A stretch of 64,000 bases of DNA from Metapseudomonas otitidis (GCF_900111835.1 NZ_FOJP01000010.1:141397-205396), one strand, 5' to 3'; positions 32,669 through 42,200 are shown, counted from the first letter of the stretch. Notes: generated by a model from the sequence alone, not told the origin. Numbers and translations: made by a program.

Positions 32669-34147
32669 ATGGTTCCCGTAATCGCCCTGGTGGGCCGCCC
32701 GAACGTCGGCAAGTCCACCCTGTTCAACCGCCTGACCAAGACCCGCAACGCCATCGTCGCGGAGTACGCCGGTCTGACCCGTGATCGCCAGTACGGCGAG
32801 GCGAAGTGGCAGGGACGCACCTACATCGTCATCGACACCGGTGGTATCTCGGGTGACGAGCAAGGCATCGACGCGAAGATGGCCGAGCAGTCCCTCCAGG
32901 CGATCGAGGAAGCCGATGCCGTGCTGTTCATGGTGGATTCCCGTGCCGGCATGAGCGCTGCCGACCAGTCCATCGCCGAGCACCTGCGCCGCCGCAACAA
33001 GCGCACCTTCCTGGTGGCCAACAAGGTCGACACCGTCGACCCGGACCTGGCCCGTGCCGAGTTCAGCCCCCTGGGCCTGGGGGACGCACTGCCCATCGCC
33101 GCCGCCCACGGCCGGGGCATCAGCCAGATGCTGCAGGCCGCCCTCGGCGAGTTCCCCCGTGACGACGATGCCGACGAGCAGGAAGCCGCCGAGACCGAAG
33201 AGGTCGCCGAAGGCGAGGAGGCCACGCGCATCCCCGGCCCGAGCGAGAAGGACGGCATCAAGATCGCCATCATCGGCCGCCCCAACGTCGGCAAGTCCAC
33301 CCTGGTGAACCGCATGCTCGGCGAGGAGCGGGTCATCGTCTACGACCAGGCCGGCACCACCCGCGACAGCATCTACATCCCCTTCGAGCGCAACGAAGAG
33401 AAGTACACCCTGATCGACACCGCCGGCGTGCGCCGTCGCGGCAAGATCTTCGAGGCGGTGGAAAAGTTCTCGGTGGTGAAGACCCTCCAGGCGATCCAGG
33501 ACGCCAACGTGGTGATTTTCGTCATGGACGCCCGCGAAGGCGTGGTCGAGCACGACCTCAACCTACTGGGCTTCGTGCTGGAGACGGGTCGTGCCCTGGT
33601 CATCGCCCTGAACAAATGGGACGGCATGGAGGCGGGCGAGCGCGACTACGTGAAGACCGAGCTGGAGCGCCGGCTGTTCTTCGTCGACTTCGCCGACATC
33701 CACTTCATCTCCGCCCTGCACGGCACGGGCGTGGGCCACCTGTACAAATCCGTCCAGGCTGCCTTCCACTCCGCCATCACCCGCTGGCCCACCAGCCGCC
33801 TGACCCAGATCCTCGAGGACGCGGTGCAGGAGCACCAGCCACCGCTGGTCAACGGTCGCCGCATCAAGCTGCGCTACGCCCACCTGGGCGGCGCCAACCC
33901 GCCGCTGATCGTGATCCACGGCAACCAGGTGGAGTCGGTGCCCAAGTCCTACACCCGTTACCTGGAGAACACCTACCGCCGGGTCCTGCGCCTGGTCGGT
34001 ACGCCGATCCGCATTGAGTACAAGGGTGGCGAAAACCCCTTCGAGGGCAAGAAGAACAAGCTCACCGAGCGCCAGGTGAACAAGAAGCGTCGCCTCATGT
34101 CGCACCACAAGAAGGCCGAGAAGAAGCGCCGCGACAAGAAGCGCTGA
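32669..34147 (+). CDS. der: ribosome biogenesis GTPase Der (EngA)
   Basis: Double GTPase for 50S assembly. 492 residues from ATG 32669: G1 motifs [13 protein letters not shown] (about residue 8) and [13 protein letters not shown] (about 208), G3 DTGG and DTAG, NKVD and NKWD, then a KH-like domain and a basic tail ([17 protein letters not shown]). Between the G domains is the acidic linker [21 protein letters not shown] frame to 32636 overlaps the hairpin. Confidence 0.97.
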   Translation: MVPVIALVGRPNVGKSTLFNRLTKTRNAIVAEYAGLTRDRQYGEAKWQGRTYIVIDTGGISGDEQGIDAKMAEQSLQAIEEADAVLFMVDSRAGMSAADQSIAEHLRRRNKRTFLVANKVDTVDPDLARAEFSPLGLGDALPIAAAHGRGISQMLQAALGEFPRDDDADEQEAAETEEVAEGEEATRIPGPSEKDGIKIAIIGRPNVGKSTLVNRMLGEERVIVYDQAGTTRDSIYIPFERNEEKYTLIDTAGVRRRGKIFEAVEKFSVVKTLQAIQDANVVIFVMDAREGVVEHDLNLLGFVLETGRALVIALNKWDGMEAGERDYVKTELERRLFFVDFADIHFISALHGTGVGHLYKSVQAAFHSAITRWPTSRLTQILEDAVQEHQPPLVNGRRIKLRYAHLGGANPPLIVIHGNQVESVPKSYTRYLENTYRRVLRLVGTPIRIEYKGGENPFEGKKNKLTERQVNKKRRLMSHHKKAEKKRRDKKR

Positions 34148-34166
34148 TCCTGCTGCCGGTTGGAAG

Positions 34167-34191
34167 AGGGCGCCTGGGGGCGCCCTTTTTC
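34167..34191 (+). terminator. terminator of der
   Basis: AGGGCGCC-TGGG-GGCGCCCTTTTT hairpin with a T-run, 20 bases after the der stop. Confidence 0.85.
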
Positions 34192-34273
34192 ATGGCGTGC
34201 GGCGGCTGTGGTCGGCGGCCCGCACAGCGCTTAAGCTATGGCGCATTTCCCAGTCGCCAACAGCCGGATTGCA

Positions 34274-35422
34274 ATGATCACCAGCAAGCTGCCCAACGTC
34301 GGCACCACCATCTTCACCCGCATGTCGCAACTGGCCGCCGAAGTCGGCGCCATCAACCTGTCCCAGGGCTTTCCTGACTTTGCCGCACCCGCCGCGCTGT
34401 GCGATGCCGTCGGCCAGCACATCGCCCAGGGGCACAACCAGTACGCGCCCATGACCGGGTTGCCGGCGCTGCGCGAGCAGGTCGCCACCAAAGTGGCGAC
34501 CTTCTACGGCCGCACGGTCAGCGCCGACAGCGAAGTGACCATCACCCCCGGCGCCACCGAGGCCATTTTCTGCGCCATCCAGGCGGTGGTCCGCGCCGGT
34601 GACGAAGTCATCGTCCTCGACCCCTGCTACGACAGCTACGAGCCTTCGGTGGAACTGGCAGGCGGGCGCTGCGTGCACGTACCACTGGCCCTGCCGGGTT
34701 TCGCCATCGATTGGCAGCGGATGCAGGATGCGCTCAGCCCGCGCACCCGCATGATCATCCTCAACAGCCCGCACAACCCCAGCGGCGCGCTGATCTCCCG
34801 TGCCGAGCTGGACCAGTTGGCGGCGCTGATCCGCGGTCGCGACATCTACCTGGTGTCCGACGAGGTCTACGAACACCTGGTGTTCGATGGCGTCCAGCAC
34901 GTCAGCGTGCTGGCCCATGACGAGCTCTATGCCCGCGCCTTCGTGGTCAGCTCCTTCGGCAAGACCTACCACGTCACCGGCTGGAAGACCGGCTACGTGG
35001 TGGCGCCCCCGGCGCTCTCCGCCGAGCTGCGCAAGGTCCACCAGTACGTCAACTTCTGCGGCGTCACCCCGCTGCAGTGGGCGCTGGCCGACTTCATGGC
35101 CACTCACCCCGAGCACCTGGCCGAGCTGCCCGGCTTCTACCAGGCCAAGCGCGACCTCTTCTGCGACCTGCTGGCCGACTCGCGCTTCTGCTTCACCCGC
35201 GCCGCCGGCACTTATTTCCAGCTGGTCGACTACAGCGGCATCCGCCCTGACCTGGACGATGTCGCCATGTCCGAGTGGCTCACCCGTGAGCACGGCGTGG
35301 CCGCCATTCCCGTCTCGGTGTTCTACCAGCACGCCCCAGCCGACCTGCGGCTGGTGCGCTTCTGCTTCGCCAAACGTGAGGAGACGCTGCGCCAGGCAGC
35401 GGAAGAACTATGCGCGATCTGA
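34274..35422 (+). CDS. PLP-dependent aminotransferase (methionine/glutamine transaminase type, YbdL-like)
   Basis: Class I aminotransferase resembling E. coli YbdL (methionine aminotransferase) and kynurenine/glutamine transaminases. 382 residues from MITSKLPNVGTTIFTRMS; substrate-contact INLSQGFPDF, SPHNPSGALI, DEVYEHLVFDG and the PLP lysine in SSFGKTYHVTGWKTGY. No good ribosome binding site precedes 34274; an in-frame ATG at 34238 would add 12 residues without family support. It overlaps the following amidase gene by 13 bases, forming a transaminase/omega-amidase pair that would clear the keto-acid amide product (for example 2-oxoglutaramate) or act in methionine salvage. Confidence 0.9.
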   Translation: MITSKLPNVGTTIFTRMSQLAAEVGAINLSQGFPDFAAPAALCDAVGQHIAQGHNQYAPMTGLPALREQVATKVATFYGRTVSADSEVTITPGATEAIFCAIQAVVRAGDEVIVLDPCYDSYEPSVELAGGRCVHVPLALPGFAIDWQRMQDALSPRTRMIILNSPHNPSGALISRAELDQLAALIRGRDIYLVSDEVYEHLVFDGVQHVSVLAHDELYARAFVVSSFGKTYHVTGWKTGYVVAPPALSAELRKVHQYVNFCGVTPLQWALADFMATHPEHLAELPGFYQAKRDLFCDLLADSRFCFTRAAGTYFQLVDYSGIRPDLDDVAMSEWLTREHGVAAIPVSVFYQHAPADLRLVRFCFAKREETLRQAAEELCAI

Positions 35423-36204
35423 GCCTTCTGCCCGACCTGAAGCTGGCTCTGGTTCAGACCACCCTGGCCTGGCACGACCGCGACGCCAACTTGGACCGGT
35501 TCGAAATCCTGCTGGATTCCGCGCAGGGCGCTGACCTGGTGATCCTGCCGGAGATGTTCACCACCGGCTTCTCCATGGACTCCGAAGCTCTCGCCGAACC
35601 CGAACAGGGCCCCACCCATGCCTGGCTCAAGGTCCAGGCTGCCCGGCTGGGTGCCGTGATCACCGGTAGCGTCATCATCCGTGCCGCCGACGGCAGTCAC
35701 CGCAACCGCTTGCTCTGGGCCCGCCCGGACGGTGAGGTGCTGCATTACGACAAGCGCCACCTGTTCCGCATGGCCGGCGAGCACAAGCACTACAGCCCGG
35801 GGGAGACCCAGGCGTTGTTCGAACTCAAGGGTTGGCGGGTACGCCCGCTGATCTGCTACGACCTGCGCTTCCCGGTCTGGAGCCGTGACCCGCACGACAC
35901 CGACCTGCTGCTGTACACCGCCAACTGGCCTGCTGCCCGCCGTCATCACTGGAACCGTCTGATCCCCGCCCGTGCCATCGAGAACCTCTGCTACGTCGCC
36001 GCCGTCAACCGTGTAGGCAGCGACGGAAAAGGCCACCCCTACAGCGGCGATAGTCAGGTGCTCGATTTCCAGGGGGAGCCCTTGCTGAATGCCGATGACG
36101 GCGATGGCGTTTTCCGCACGACCCTGTCGGCCACCGCACTGGCCACCTACCGCGAGCGTTTCCCGGCCTACCTCGACGCCGACGGCTTCCAGCTTGCGCC
36201 CTGA
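35410..36204 (+). CDS. carbon-nitrogen hydrolase, omega-amidase (YafV-like)
   Basis: Nitrilase-superfamily amidase. 264 residues with the catalytic triad Glu48 (LPEMF), Lys115 (HYDKRHLF) and Cys149 (LICYDLRFP). The motif spacing and RFPVWSR are those of omega-amidase/YafV (2-oxoglutaramate amidase) rather than N-carbamylputrescine amidase. Start overlaps the aminotransferase end, implying co-translation; the enzyme would hydrolyse the alpha-keto amide left when glutamine serves as amino donor. Confidence 0.88.
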   Translation: MRDLSLLPDLKLALVQTTLAWHDRDANLDRFEILLDSAQGADLVILPEMFTTGFSMDSEALAEPEQGPTHAWLKVQAARLGAVITGSVIIRAADGSHRNRLLWARPDGEVLHYDKRHLFRMAGEHKHYSPGETQALFELKGWRVRPLICYDLRFPVWSRDPHDTDLLLYTANWPAARRHHWNRLIPARAIENLCYVAAVNRVGSDGKGHPYSGDSQVLDFQGEPLLNADDGDGVFRTTLSATALATYRERFPAYLDADGFQLAP

Positions 36205-36234
36205 GCGCCAGGCGACGACGGAAGAGGATCAAGC

Positions 36235-36600
36235 ATGAGCGAACAGAAGCCGCTCCCTGCCTCCGGGCCCCGGTTGGTGCTGGGAGACCGGGTGTTCAAC
36301 ACACCGGTGGAGGTCACCCTCGCGGTGGTCGGGGGCAAGTGGAAAGCGCTGCTGGTCTACCACCTGATGGGGCAGACCCGGCGCTTTTCCGAACTCAAGC
36401 GCCTGGTACCGGACATCACTGAGAAGATGCTCGCCCAGCAACTGCGGGAGCTGGAGCGCGACGGCGTGGTCACCCGCACCGTATACGCCGAGGTGCCGCC
36501 GCGGGTGGAGTACAGCCTCACCGAGCACGGCCTCAGCCTGCGCCCGGTGCTCGATGCAATGTGTGCCTGGGGCAAGTGCCACTGGCAGCAACAGGGCTGA
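36235..36600 (+). CDS. HxlR-family transcriptional regulator
   Basis: 121-residue winged-helix regulator. Family blocks: [20 protein letters not shown] (about 24-43), [20 protein letters not shown] (recognition helix) and the wing [20 protein letters not shown]. No sensing cysteine typical of redox HxlR (one near the end, MCAWGKCHW). AAGAGGA precedes the ATG. Target unknown; the upstream pair and the secreted protein downstream are both possible targets. Confidence 0.88.
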   Translation: MSEQKPLPASGPRLVLGDRVFNTPVEVTLAVVGGKWKALLVYHLMGQTRRFSELKRLVPDITEKMLAQQLRELERDGVVTRTVYAEVPPRVEYSLTEHGLSLRPVLDAMCAWGKCHWQQQG

Positions 36601-36752
36601 ATCGTCTGATGGCAATGTCCTGGTCATTTCCGAAAGCCACCACCGTAGCCCTTACCATGGCCAGCGTAGGGATGCGTGGATGACAGGCCAGAGGGTGTGC
36701 CTGGCGTGGTGTTGCCGCTCCCTGCCCAACATGAACGCAAGGAGCGAACTCA

Positions 36753-38282
36753 ATGCACAAGACACTCATGGCGCTGGGCACCTGCCTGGCGATGGGCCCG
36801 GTGATGGCAGCCACCTACTGCGACAGCCGGGGCAACAGCATCAGCGAGTGGATGGCCGGGGTCAGCGTCAATGGCGTGGACCAGGCCTCCGGCAATGACG
36901 GTGGCTACCTGGATGCCACCGGCAAGCCACCCTTCCAGCTCACTGGCAAAGGCGACCGCCTGGAACTGCGTCACGGCTTCCGGAGCTACCAGTACACGGA
37001 GAACTGGGGCGCCTGGATCGACTTCAACCAGAACGGCACCTTCGAGGCCAGCGAAACGGTGTTGACCGCCCGGGGCAACACGGTTGTATCCGCCCCCATC
37101 ACCATCCCCTCCGGCGTCACCGGCACCACGCGCATGCGCGTGCAGGTGCGCTGGAGTGCTGCGGCCCAGCCCTGCGGCAACATCGGCTACGGCGAGACCG
37201 AGGACTACACCGTCAAGCTGCCGGATGCCCCGGCACCGTCCACCTTCCCCTATACCCTCACCCTGGAGCCCGGTTTCTGGGTGTCCCGCAGTGGTGACCT
37301 GGGAGACAACCTGACCCTGGTGGTGGAAGTGGACGGCAAGCGCGTCTTCGGGTGGAGCGCCGCCAGCAGGCTGCGTGACCGGTATTGGCGCAATGCCGCC
37401 GGCAGCCGCTACCGCATCTGGCTGGAGGCCGGCAACGGTAATGGCTACAAGACCGTGTCCAACACCGTCAGCTACCAGCCCGGTGTAACCGATCGCGTGG
37501 TGCTGACCCGTGATGCCAGCCAGGGCAGTATCAGCCCCTCGGCCGCGTTCCAGGGCAACTGGGTGATTGCCCGCCAGGGGGCCGAGGTGGTGCGCCAGCC
37601 GGCCCAGGCGGGCGTGCCGCTGCAGTTCGCCTTCACTTATGGCGAGCGCTATCAGGTCTGGGCCGAGTCCAGCGTGAATGGCAAGGACGAGGCGATCTCC
37701 GTCCCGCTGGCCTTCCGCGAGGGGTTCCCGTCGCCCTACATCGACCTGGAGGTGGAGGCGGACTTCCTGCTCCGCCATAACGGTCCGAGTGGCAAGCCAC
37801 TGAGCTGGGTCATCCGCGAGAACGGCGTCGAAGCCCTGCGCCAGCCCACCGGCGGTGCGTCCGAACTGCGTTATCCCTTCCAGAAGGGAAGCCAGTACAA
37901 GGTCTGGATCGAACAGGCCGTGGGGGGCGAATCGGTGCAGGTCTCCGATGCCGAGTATTTCTCACCGGGGCTCACCGATCTCTTCCAGTTGACCATTGGC
38001 GCGAACAACAAGGTGACCCGCAGCGGCAGCCCCAGCGATCCCCTGACCTGGGTGATCGAAGAGGACGGCAAAATTGTCCTGGAGCGCGATGCAGCCCACG
38101 AGCTGACCCTCGCTTACTCGCCCTACTACCCCACCAGGATCTGGCTGACCCGCTTCGAGAACGGTTACTTCCAGCGCGTATCCAACGTGGTGCGCCTAGG
38201 CGGTGCCAGGGCGCTGGCCGAAGGCTACCTGCCGCTCTACCAGTTGCCGGGAGACGGTAGCCAGAACCTGACCCGTCGGTGA
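36753..38282 (+). pseudogene. secreted GEVED-domain repeat protein, frameshifted in its last repeat
   Basis: 509 residues up to a premature stop. Signal peptide MHKTLMALGTCLAMGPVMA, then a GEVED domain (WIDFNQNGTFEASETVL, ending GYGETEDYTVKL near residue 155), then four full and one broken repeat of about 80 residues, each with a W-V-I-x-E-x-G strand and a Y-x-V/I-W-x-E strand (for example PLSWVIRENG and YKVWIEQ). The fifth repeat stops after QNLTRR at 38282, and its remaining part (VIEEDGQIVLERGAESEE onward) is open in the +1-shifted frame to 38437. Comparison with repeat four fits a 28-base deletion. The protein up to the stop may still be made and secreted. Function unknown; such repeats suggest surface or extracellular binding. 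Confidence 0.75.
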
Positions 38283-38437
38283 TCGAAGAGGATGGCCAGA
38301 TCGTGCTGGAGCGCGGTGCAGAGAGCGAGGAGAGCTATCACTACTTCGCCTACACCCCGGGCAAGCGCTACCGCACCTGGCTGAAGGCGTTCATCGATGG
38401 CCGCTACCAGCGGGTGTCGCCGGTGGTCAGCTACTGA
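38279..38437 (+). pseudogene. detached C-terminal half of the fifth repeat
   Basis: Frame +1 relative to the preceding gene, 52 codons, VIEEDGQIVLERGAES to GRYQRVSPVVSY, closely similar to VIEEDGKIVLERDAAH and GYFQRVSNVV of repeat four. It has no start or ribosome binding site of its own. Confidence 0.8.
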
Positions 38438-38454
38438 GTTCGCTGTTCTGAAAC

Positions 38455-38487
38455 GAAGAACCCCGCCTACTGGCGGGGTTCTTTTTC
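38455..38487. terminator. terminator between the repeat protein and leuA
   Basis: GAACCCCGCC-TACT-GGCGGGGTTC hairpin followed by TTTTT on the plus strand; on the minus strand the downstream run is TTCTTCGTTT, so it may also end leuA. Confidence 0.8.
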
Positions 38488-38500
38488 AGCGCGGTTGCAC

Positions 38501-40171
38501 TCAGGCCGCTTCGGCCTCGGCCTGGCTCAGGGCGCGGTTGAGGGCGCTGAACAGGGCGCGGAAGCTGGCGGTGGTCAGGTTCTCGTCGATGCCGATGCCG
38601 TGCAGGGCGCGGCCGCCGTTCACCCGCAGCTCGATGTAGGCAGCGGCCTTGGCGTTGCTGCCGGCCCCGATGGCGTGCTCGGAGTAGTCCATCACTTCCA
38701 CCTTCACCGGCAGGCTGGCCACCAGCGCTTCCAGCGGGCCCTTGCCCATGCCGCGCAGGTGCTGGGTCTCGCCCTTGACCTGGACCTCGATGTCCACCGC
38801 GCTGGTGCCGTTCTCTTCCTGCAGGCGATGGCCTTTCAGGGTGTAGGGCGTGGTGGCCTGCAGGTACTCGGCGTCGAGCAGCTTGTGGATCTGCTCGGCG
38901 GTCATTTCCAGGCCGAGGCGGTCGGTTTCCTTCTGCACCACCTGGCTGAACTCGATCTGCATGCGGCGCGGCAGGCTGATGCCGTATTCCTGCTCCAGCA
39001 GGAAGGTGATGCCGCCCTTGCCCGACTGGCTGTTGACGCGGATGACTGCCTCGTAGCTGCGGCCGATGTCGGCCGGGTCGATCGGCAGGTAGGGCACCTC
39101 CCAGAGCGCGCCGTCCTGCTGCTGGGCGAAGCCCTTGCGGATGGCGTCCTGGTGGGAGCCGGAGAAGGCGGTGTGCACCAGGTCACCCACGTACGGGTGA
39201 CGCGGGTGGACCGGCAACTGGTTGCACTCTTCCACCACCTTGCGCACGGCGTCGATGTCGGAGAAGTCCAGCTTCGGATGCAGGCCCTGGGTGTACATGT
39301 TCAGCGCCAGGGTCACCAGGTCGACGTTGCCGGTGCGTTCGCCGTTGCCGAACAGGCAGCCTTCAACGCGGTCGGCGCCGGCCAGCAGGCCCAGCTCGGT
39401 GGCGGCCACGCCGGTGCCGCGGTCGTTGTGGGTGTGCAGGCTGATGATCACGCTGTCGCGCTTGTTGATGTGGCGGCCGAACCACTCGATCTGGTCGGCG
39501 TAGACGTTCGGCGTGGCGCACTCAACGGTGGCGGGCAGGTTGAGGATGATCTTGTTGGTCGGGGTCGGTTCCCAGACGTCGATCACCGCGTTGCACACCG
39601 CCAGGGAGAAGTCCTGCTCGGTGGAGCTGAAGATTTCCGGTGAGTACTGGAAGGTCCACTGGGTTTCGGGTTGTTCGGCGGCGAGTTGCTTGATCAGGCG
39701 CGCGGCGTTGGTGGCGATGTCGATCACGCCCTGGCGGTCCTGGTTGAAGACGATGCGGCGGAAGGACGGCGCGGTGGCGTTGTAGACGTGAACGATGGCC
39801 TTCTTCGCGCCCTTGAGGGACTCGAAGGTGCGGGTGATCAGGTCTTCGCGGGCCTGGGTCAGCACCTGGATGGTCACGTCATCGGGGATGTGGCCGCCTT
39901 CGATCAGCTCGCGGACGAAGTTGAAGTCGGTGTCGGAGGCGGAGGGGAAGGCCACCTCGATCTCCTTGAGACCGACCTGCACCAGGGTCTTGAAGAAGCG
40001 CATCTTCTTCTGCGCATCCATCGGCTCGATCAGCGACTGGTTGCCGTCGCGCAGGTCGGAGCTGCACCAGATCGGCACTTCGGTGATGGTCTTCGACGGC
40101 CAGGTGCGGTCCGGGAGGTTGATGGCGGGGAACGGACGGTACTTGCTGGACGGGTCTTTGAGCATGCTCAT
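38501..40171 (-). CDS. leuA: 2-isopropylmalate synthase
   Basis: First committed step of leucine synthesis (acetyl-CoA plus 2-oxoisovalerate). 556 residues, the long LeuA form; metal-binding [14 protein letters not shown] near residue 40, [17 protein letters not shown] near 250, and a C-terminal regulatory domain ([20 protein letters not shown]) for leucine feedback. The gene is preceded by a 75-base gap from a leucine-rich leader reading frame (40247-40324), suggesting attenuation control. It stands alone between terminators. Confidence 0.97.
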   Translation of the reverse strand: MSMLKDPSSKYRPFPAINLPDRTWPSKTITEVPIWCSSDLRDGNQSLIEPMDAQKKMRFFKTLVQVGLKEIEVAFPSASDTDFNFVRELIEGGHIPDDVTIQVLTQAREDLITRTFESLKGAKKAIVHVYNATAPSFRRIVFNQDRQGVIDIATNAARLIKQLAAEQPETQWTFQYSPEIFSSTEQDFSLAVCNAVIDVWEPTPTNKIILNLPATVECATPNVYADQIEWFGRHINKRDSVIISLHTHNDRGTGVAATELGLLAGADRVEGCLFGNGERTGNVDLVTLALNMYTQGLHPKLDFSDIDAVRKVVEECNQLPVHPRHPYVGDLVHTAFSGSHQDAIRKGFAQQQDGALWEVPYLPIDPADIGRSYEAVIRVNSQSGKGGITFLLEQEYGISLPRRMQIEFSQVVQKETDRLGLEMTAEQIHKLLDAEYLQATTPYTLKGHRLQEENGTSAVDIEVQVKGETQHLRGMGKGPLEALVASLPVKVEVMDYSEHAIGAGSNAKAAAYIELRVNGGRALHGIGIDENLTTASFRALFSALNRALSQAEAEAA

Positions 40172-40220
40172 GGCGAAATCCTTGTGTTGGGCCTGGTCGT
40201 GGCGGGGCCCTGGGCGAATG

Positions 40221-40267
40221 AAAAAGCCGGGATGAGGCGACGCTGTTCAGCTACGCAGTCGCGGGCT
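40221..40267 (-). promoter_or_regulatory. candidate attenuator hairpin of leuA
   Basis: On the minus strand AGCC..GCGAC pairs with GTCGC..GGCT, with an inner GCT-GAAC-AGC hairpin and bulges, followed by TTTTT (plus 40221-40225). It overlaps the end of the leader peptide frame and precedes leuA. Pairing is imperfect, so this is an inference. Confidence 0.4.
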
Positions 40268-40324
40268 GACCAGGCGGAGGCAGACATGCTGCCGGAGGAG
40301 GATGAGGGTGTGAGCGTTTTGCAT
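40247..40324 (-). CDS. leucine-rich leader peptide upstream of leuA
   Basis: 25 codons, beginning MQNAHTLILL and ending VSPRLRS. Six of 25 residues are Leu and three more are Ile or Val; three Leu and one Ile fall at positions 7-10. AGGG lies 8 bases before the ATG. Its stop is 75 bases before leuA and a hairpin with a T-run follows, as in amino-acid attenuators. Not recognised from memory as an annotated gene. Confidence 0.55.
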   Translation of the reverse strand: MQNAHTLILLRQHVCLRLVSPRLRS

Positions 40325-40454
40325 GCGGACAACCCTATTGATTCGGGTTGTGGATGGCAAGTCTTGCGGAAAAATTGGTGGAAAGCAGCTTAAGGAGGAT
40401 TTCTAAAAGGTTTTTCTGCTTTCTGGGTGGGCGTTGCTTGAGGGGAATTGCGCG

Positions 40455-42125
40455 TCAGCGTAGCAGGGTCAGGACCGACTGCGGTATCTGGTTGGCCTGC
40501 ACCAGCACGCTCTGGGCGGCCTGGCGCAGGATCTGCTGGGAGGCGAGGGTGGCGGTTTCGCTGGCGTAGTCGGCGTCGAGGATGCGCGAGCGGCTGGCGC
40601 TGACGTTCTCGCCGATGTTCTGCAGGTTGGAGATGGTGGCGTCCAGGCGGTTCTGGATGGCGCCCATGTAGGCACGCTGGCTGTCGACGTAGGCCAGCGC
40701 ATCGTCGATGTCCATCACCGCCAGGCCGGGTGTCTTGGTCAGGTCGATGTTGTTCAGCGCCATGGCACCGACGTTGAACGAATCCAGCCCTACGTCGATG
40801 GTTTCAAAGGCCTTGGCGCCCACCTGCAGGGAAACCTGGGTCCCGCCGCCGGTGGCGTTGGGGTCGAACAGCTTGGGTGGGATGAGCTTGAAGCCGATGG
40901 AGCCCGGCACGCCGATGCCCCGGTTGGGTAGTACGTTTTCGGCGGTCAGCACGTCGCCGCTGTCGGCATCGAAGCCGCCGATGGCACCGGTGTCGGCGTT
41001 GGTCAGGTTCATGGCGGCGATGAAGGCCGCGCCATCGGTGTTGAATTTCGTGGTGAAGTCCGCCGTGCTGGCGAAGGCCCCGTGGCTGGCATTGGCGAGG
41101 GCGTCGTCCAGGGTGGAGTTGGCGTGGCCGGCGAGGTATTGCATCACGTCGCGAATGCCCAGTCCGCCGGCTGCCTTGATCTCGGCGTGCATGTAGCGCA
41201 CGGCCGCGTAGGAGGCCGAATAGCCGGCGCTGCTGGCGATGCTGCCGAAGGCGCCCATCACCCCGCCGATGCCGCTGGCGGCAATGTCGGCAGCCAGGCG
41301 CTCGTCGGCGCCCTGGGCGGCCTCTGCCGTGCCCTCCTTGAACCAGCCGGGCAGGGCGTTGAAATTCATCGTCCGTCCCATCACCGCGTGCACCATCTCG
41401 TGGGCCAGCACGCGGTCGGTGTACTGGCCGGGGTTGGTGCCGCCGTTGGGCAGGGTAGAGCCATCGAAATAGGCCAGGTTCACGTTCAGCACCTGGTCGT
41501 AGTACTTGCCGCCAGCCCCCGGGGTGCCGGAGACGGAGGCCAGTGCGTTGCTCGACGGATCGTTGGTCAGGGTGATGGTCAGCGGAGCACCGTCCGCCTT
41601 CAGCCCGTAGGCATCCAGCACGCGCTTTTCGCCTTCGCCGATCCAGAACCCCTGCAGCGAGTTGAGCACGGCGCGTTCATCGAGCTTGCCCAGGCGTGAG
41701 CTGTTGTCCTGGTTGAACACCTGGCGACCACCGAAGGTGGTGGTTTCGTTGACCCGGTTGATCTCCTGGAGGAGCTGCTGTGCCTCCTGGTTGAGCGCGG
41801 CGCGCTCGGTGGCGGTGTTGGAGCCGTTCATGGCCTGCAGCCCGAGCGTGCGGATGCGCTGCAGCGCACCGGTCACGCTTTGCAGCGCGCCTTCGCCCAC
41901 CTGCAGCATGGACAGGCCGTCATTGGCGTTCCGCACGGCAATACCGAGGCCGCGCACCTGAGACGTGAGGGCATTGGAGATTTGCAGGCCGGCCGCATCG
42001 TCCTTGGCGCTGTTGATGCGCTGGCCGGTGGAGAGGCGCTGCATGGCCCTGTCGAGCGTCCTGTTGGTGTCGCCCAGTTGCCGCTGCGTGAACGATGAGG
42101 CGGTGTTGGTATTGACCGTCAGCAT
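40455..42125 (-). CDS. flagellin with inserted metalloprotease domain (flagellinolysin)
   Basis: 556 residues. The N-terminus (residues 1 to about 140; MLTVNTNTASSFTQRQL, RLSTGQRINSAKDDAAGLQI) and C-terminus (about 470-556; ANQIPQSVLTLLR) are flagellin D0/D1 domains. The central part, normally the surface-exposed variable domain, carries a gluzincin zinc site: HEMVH at residues 242-246 (bases 41388-41402) and WFKEGTAE with Glu264 as the probable third ligand, as in M9-like collagenase catalytic domains. That arrangement defines flagellinolysins, whose filaments are proteolytically active. The gene is far from any flagellar cluster in this window and has a FliA-type promoter upstream. The ribosome binding site is weak. 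Activity and substrate are inferred. Confidence 0.88.
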   Translation of the reverse strand: MLTVNTNTASSFTQRQLGDTNRTLDRAMQRLSTGQRINSAKDDAAGLQISNALTSQVRGLGIAVRNANDGLSMLQVGEGALQSVTGALQRIRTLGLQAMNGSNTATERAALNQEAQQLLQEINRVNETTTFGGRQVFNQDNSSRLGKLDERAVLNSLQGFWIGEGEKRVLDAYGLKADGAPLTITLTNDPSSNALASVSGTPGAGGKYYDQVLNVNLAYFDGSTLPNGGTNPGQYTDRVLAHEMVHAVMGRTMNFNALPGWFKEGTAEAAQGADERLAADIAASGIGGVMGAFGSIASSAGYSASYAAVRYMHAEIKAAGGLGIRDVMQYLAGHANSTLDDALANASHGAFASTADFTTKFNTDGAAFIAAMNLTNADTGAIGGFDADSGDVLTAENVLPNRGIGVPGSIGFKLIPPKLFDPNATGGGTQVSLQVGAKAFETIDVGLDSFNVGAMALNNIDLTKTPGLAVMDIDDALAYVDSQRAYMGAIQNRLDATISNLQNIGENVSASRSRILDADYASETATLASQQILRQAAQSVLVQANQIPQSVLTLLR

Positions 42126-42148
42126 CAGTCGATCGCTCGGACCCTGAG

Positions 42149-42164
42149 GCCGGGAAATTCCGGC
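42149..42164 (-). promoter_or_regulatory. leader hairpin before the flagellinolysin gene
   Basis: On the minus strand GCCGG-AATTTC-CCGGC forms a 5-bp stem, about 25 bases upstream of the ATG, within an imperfect longer palindrome (CCTGA/TCAGG at 42143-42172). Together with a weak ribosome binding site it may affect translation. Confidence 0.4.
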
Positions 42165-42173
42165 TCGTCAGGG

Positions 42174-42200
42174 GCATCGGCGGTCGTGCTGGCTTCTTGA
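42174..42200 (-). promoter_or_regulatory. candidate FliA (sigma-28) promoter
   Basis: On the minus strand TCAAG (42196-42200), 14 bases, then GCCGATGC (42174-42181). This matches the flagellar sigma-28 pattern TAAAG/TCAAG-N14-GCCGATAA in spacing and in 6 of 8 bases of the -10. Transcription would start near 42167, about 42 bases before the flagellinolysin ATG. Confidence 0.65.

Noticed and set aside
40325..40454. Plus-strand AAGGAGG at about 40391 as ribosome binding site of a small gene
   Set aside because: No start codon or open frame follows at a useful distance.
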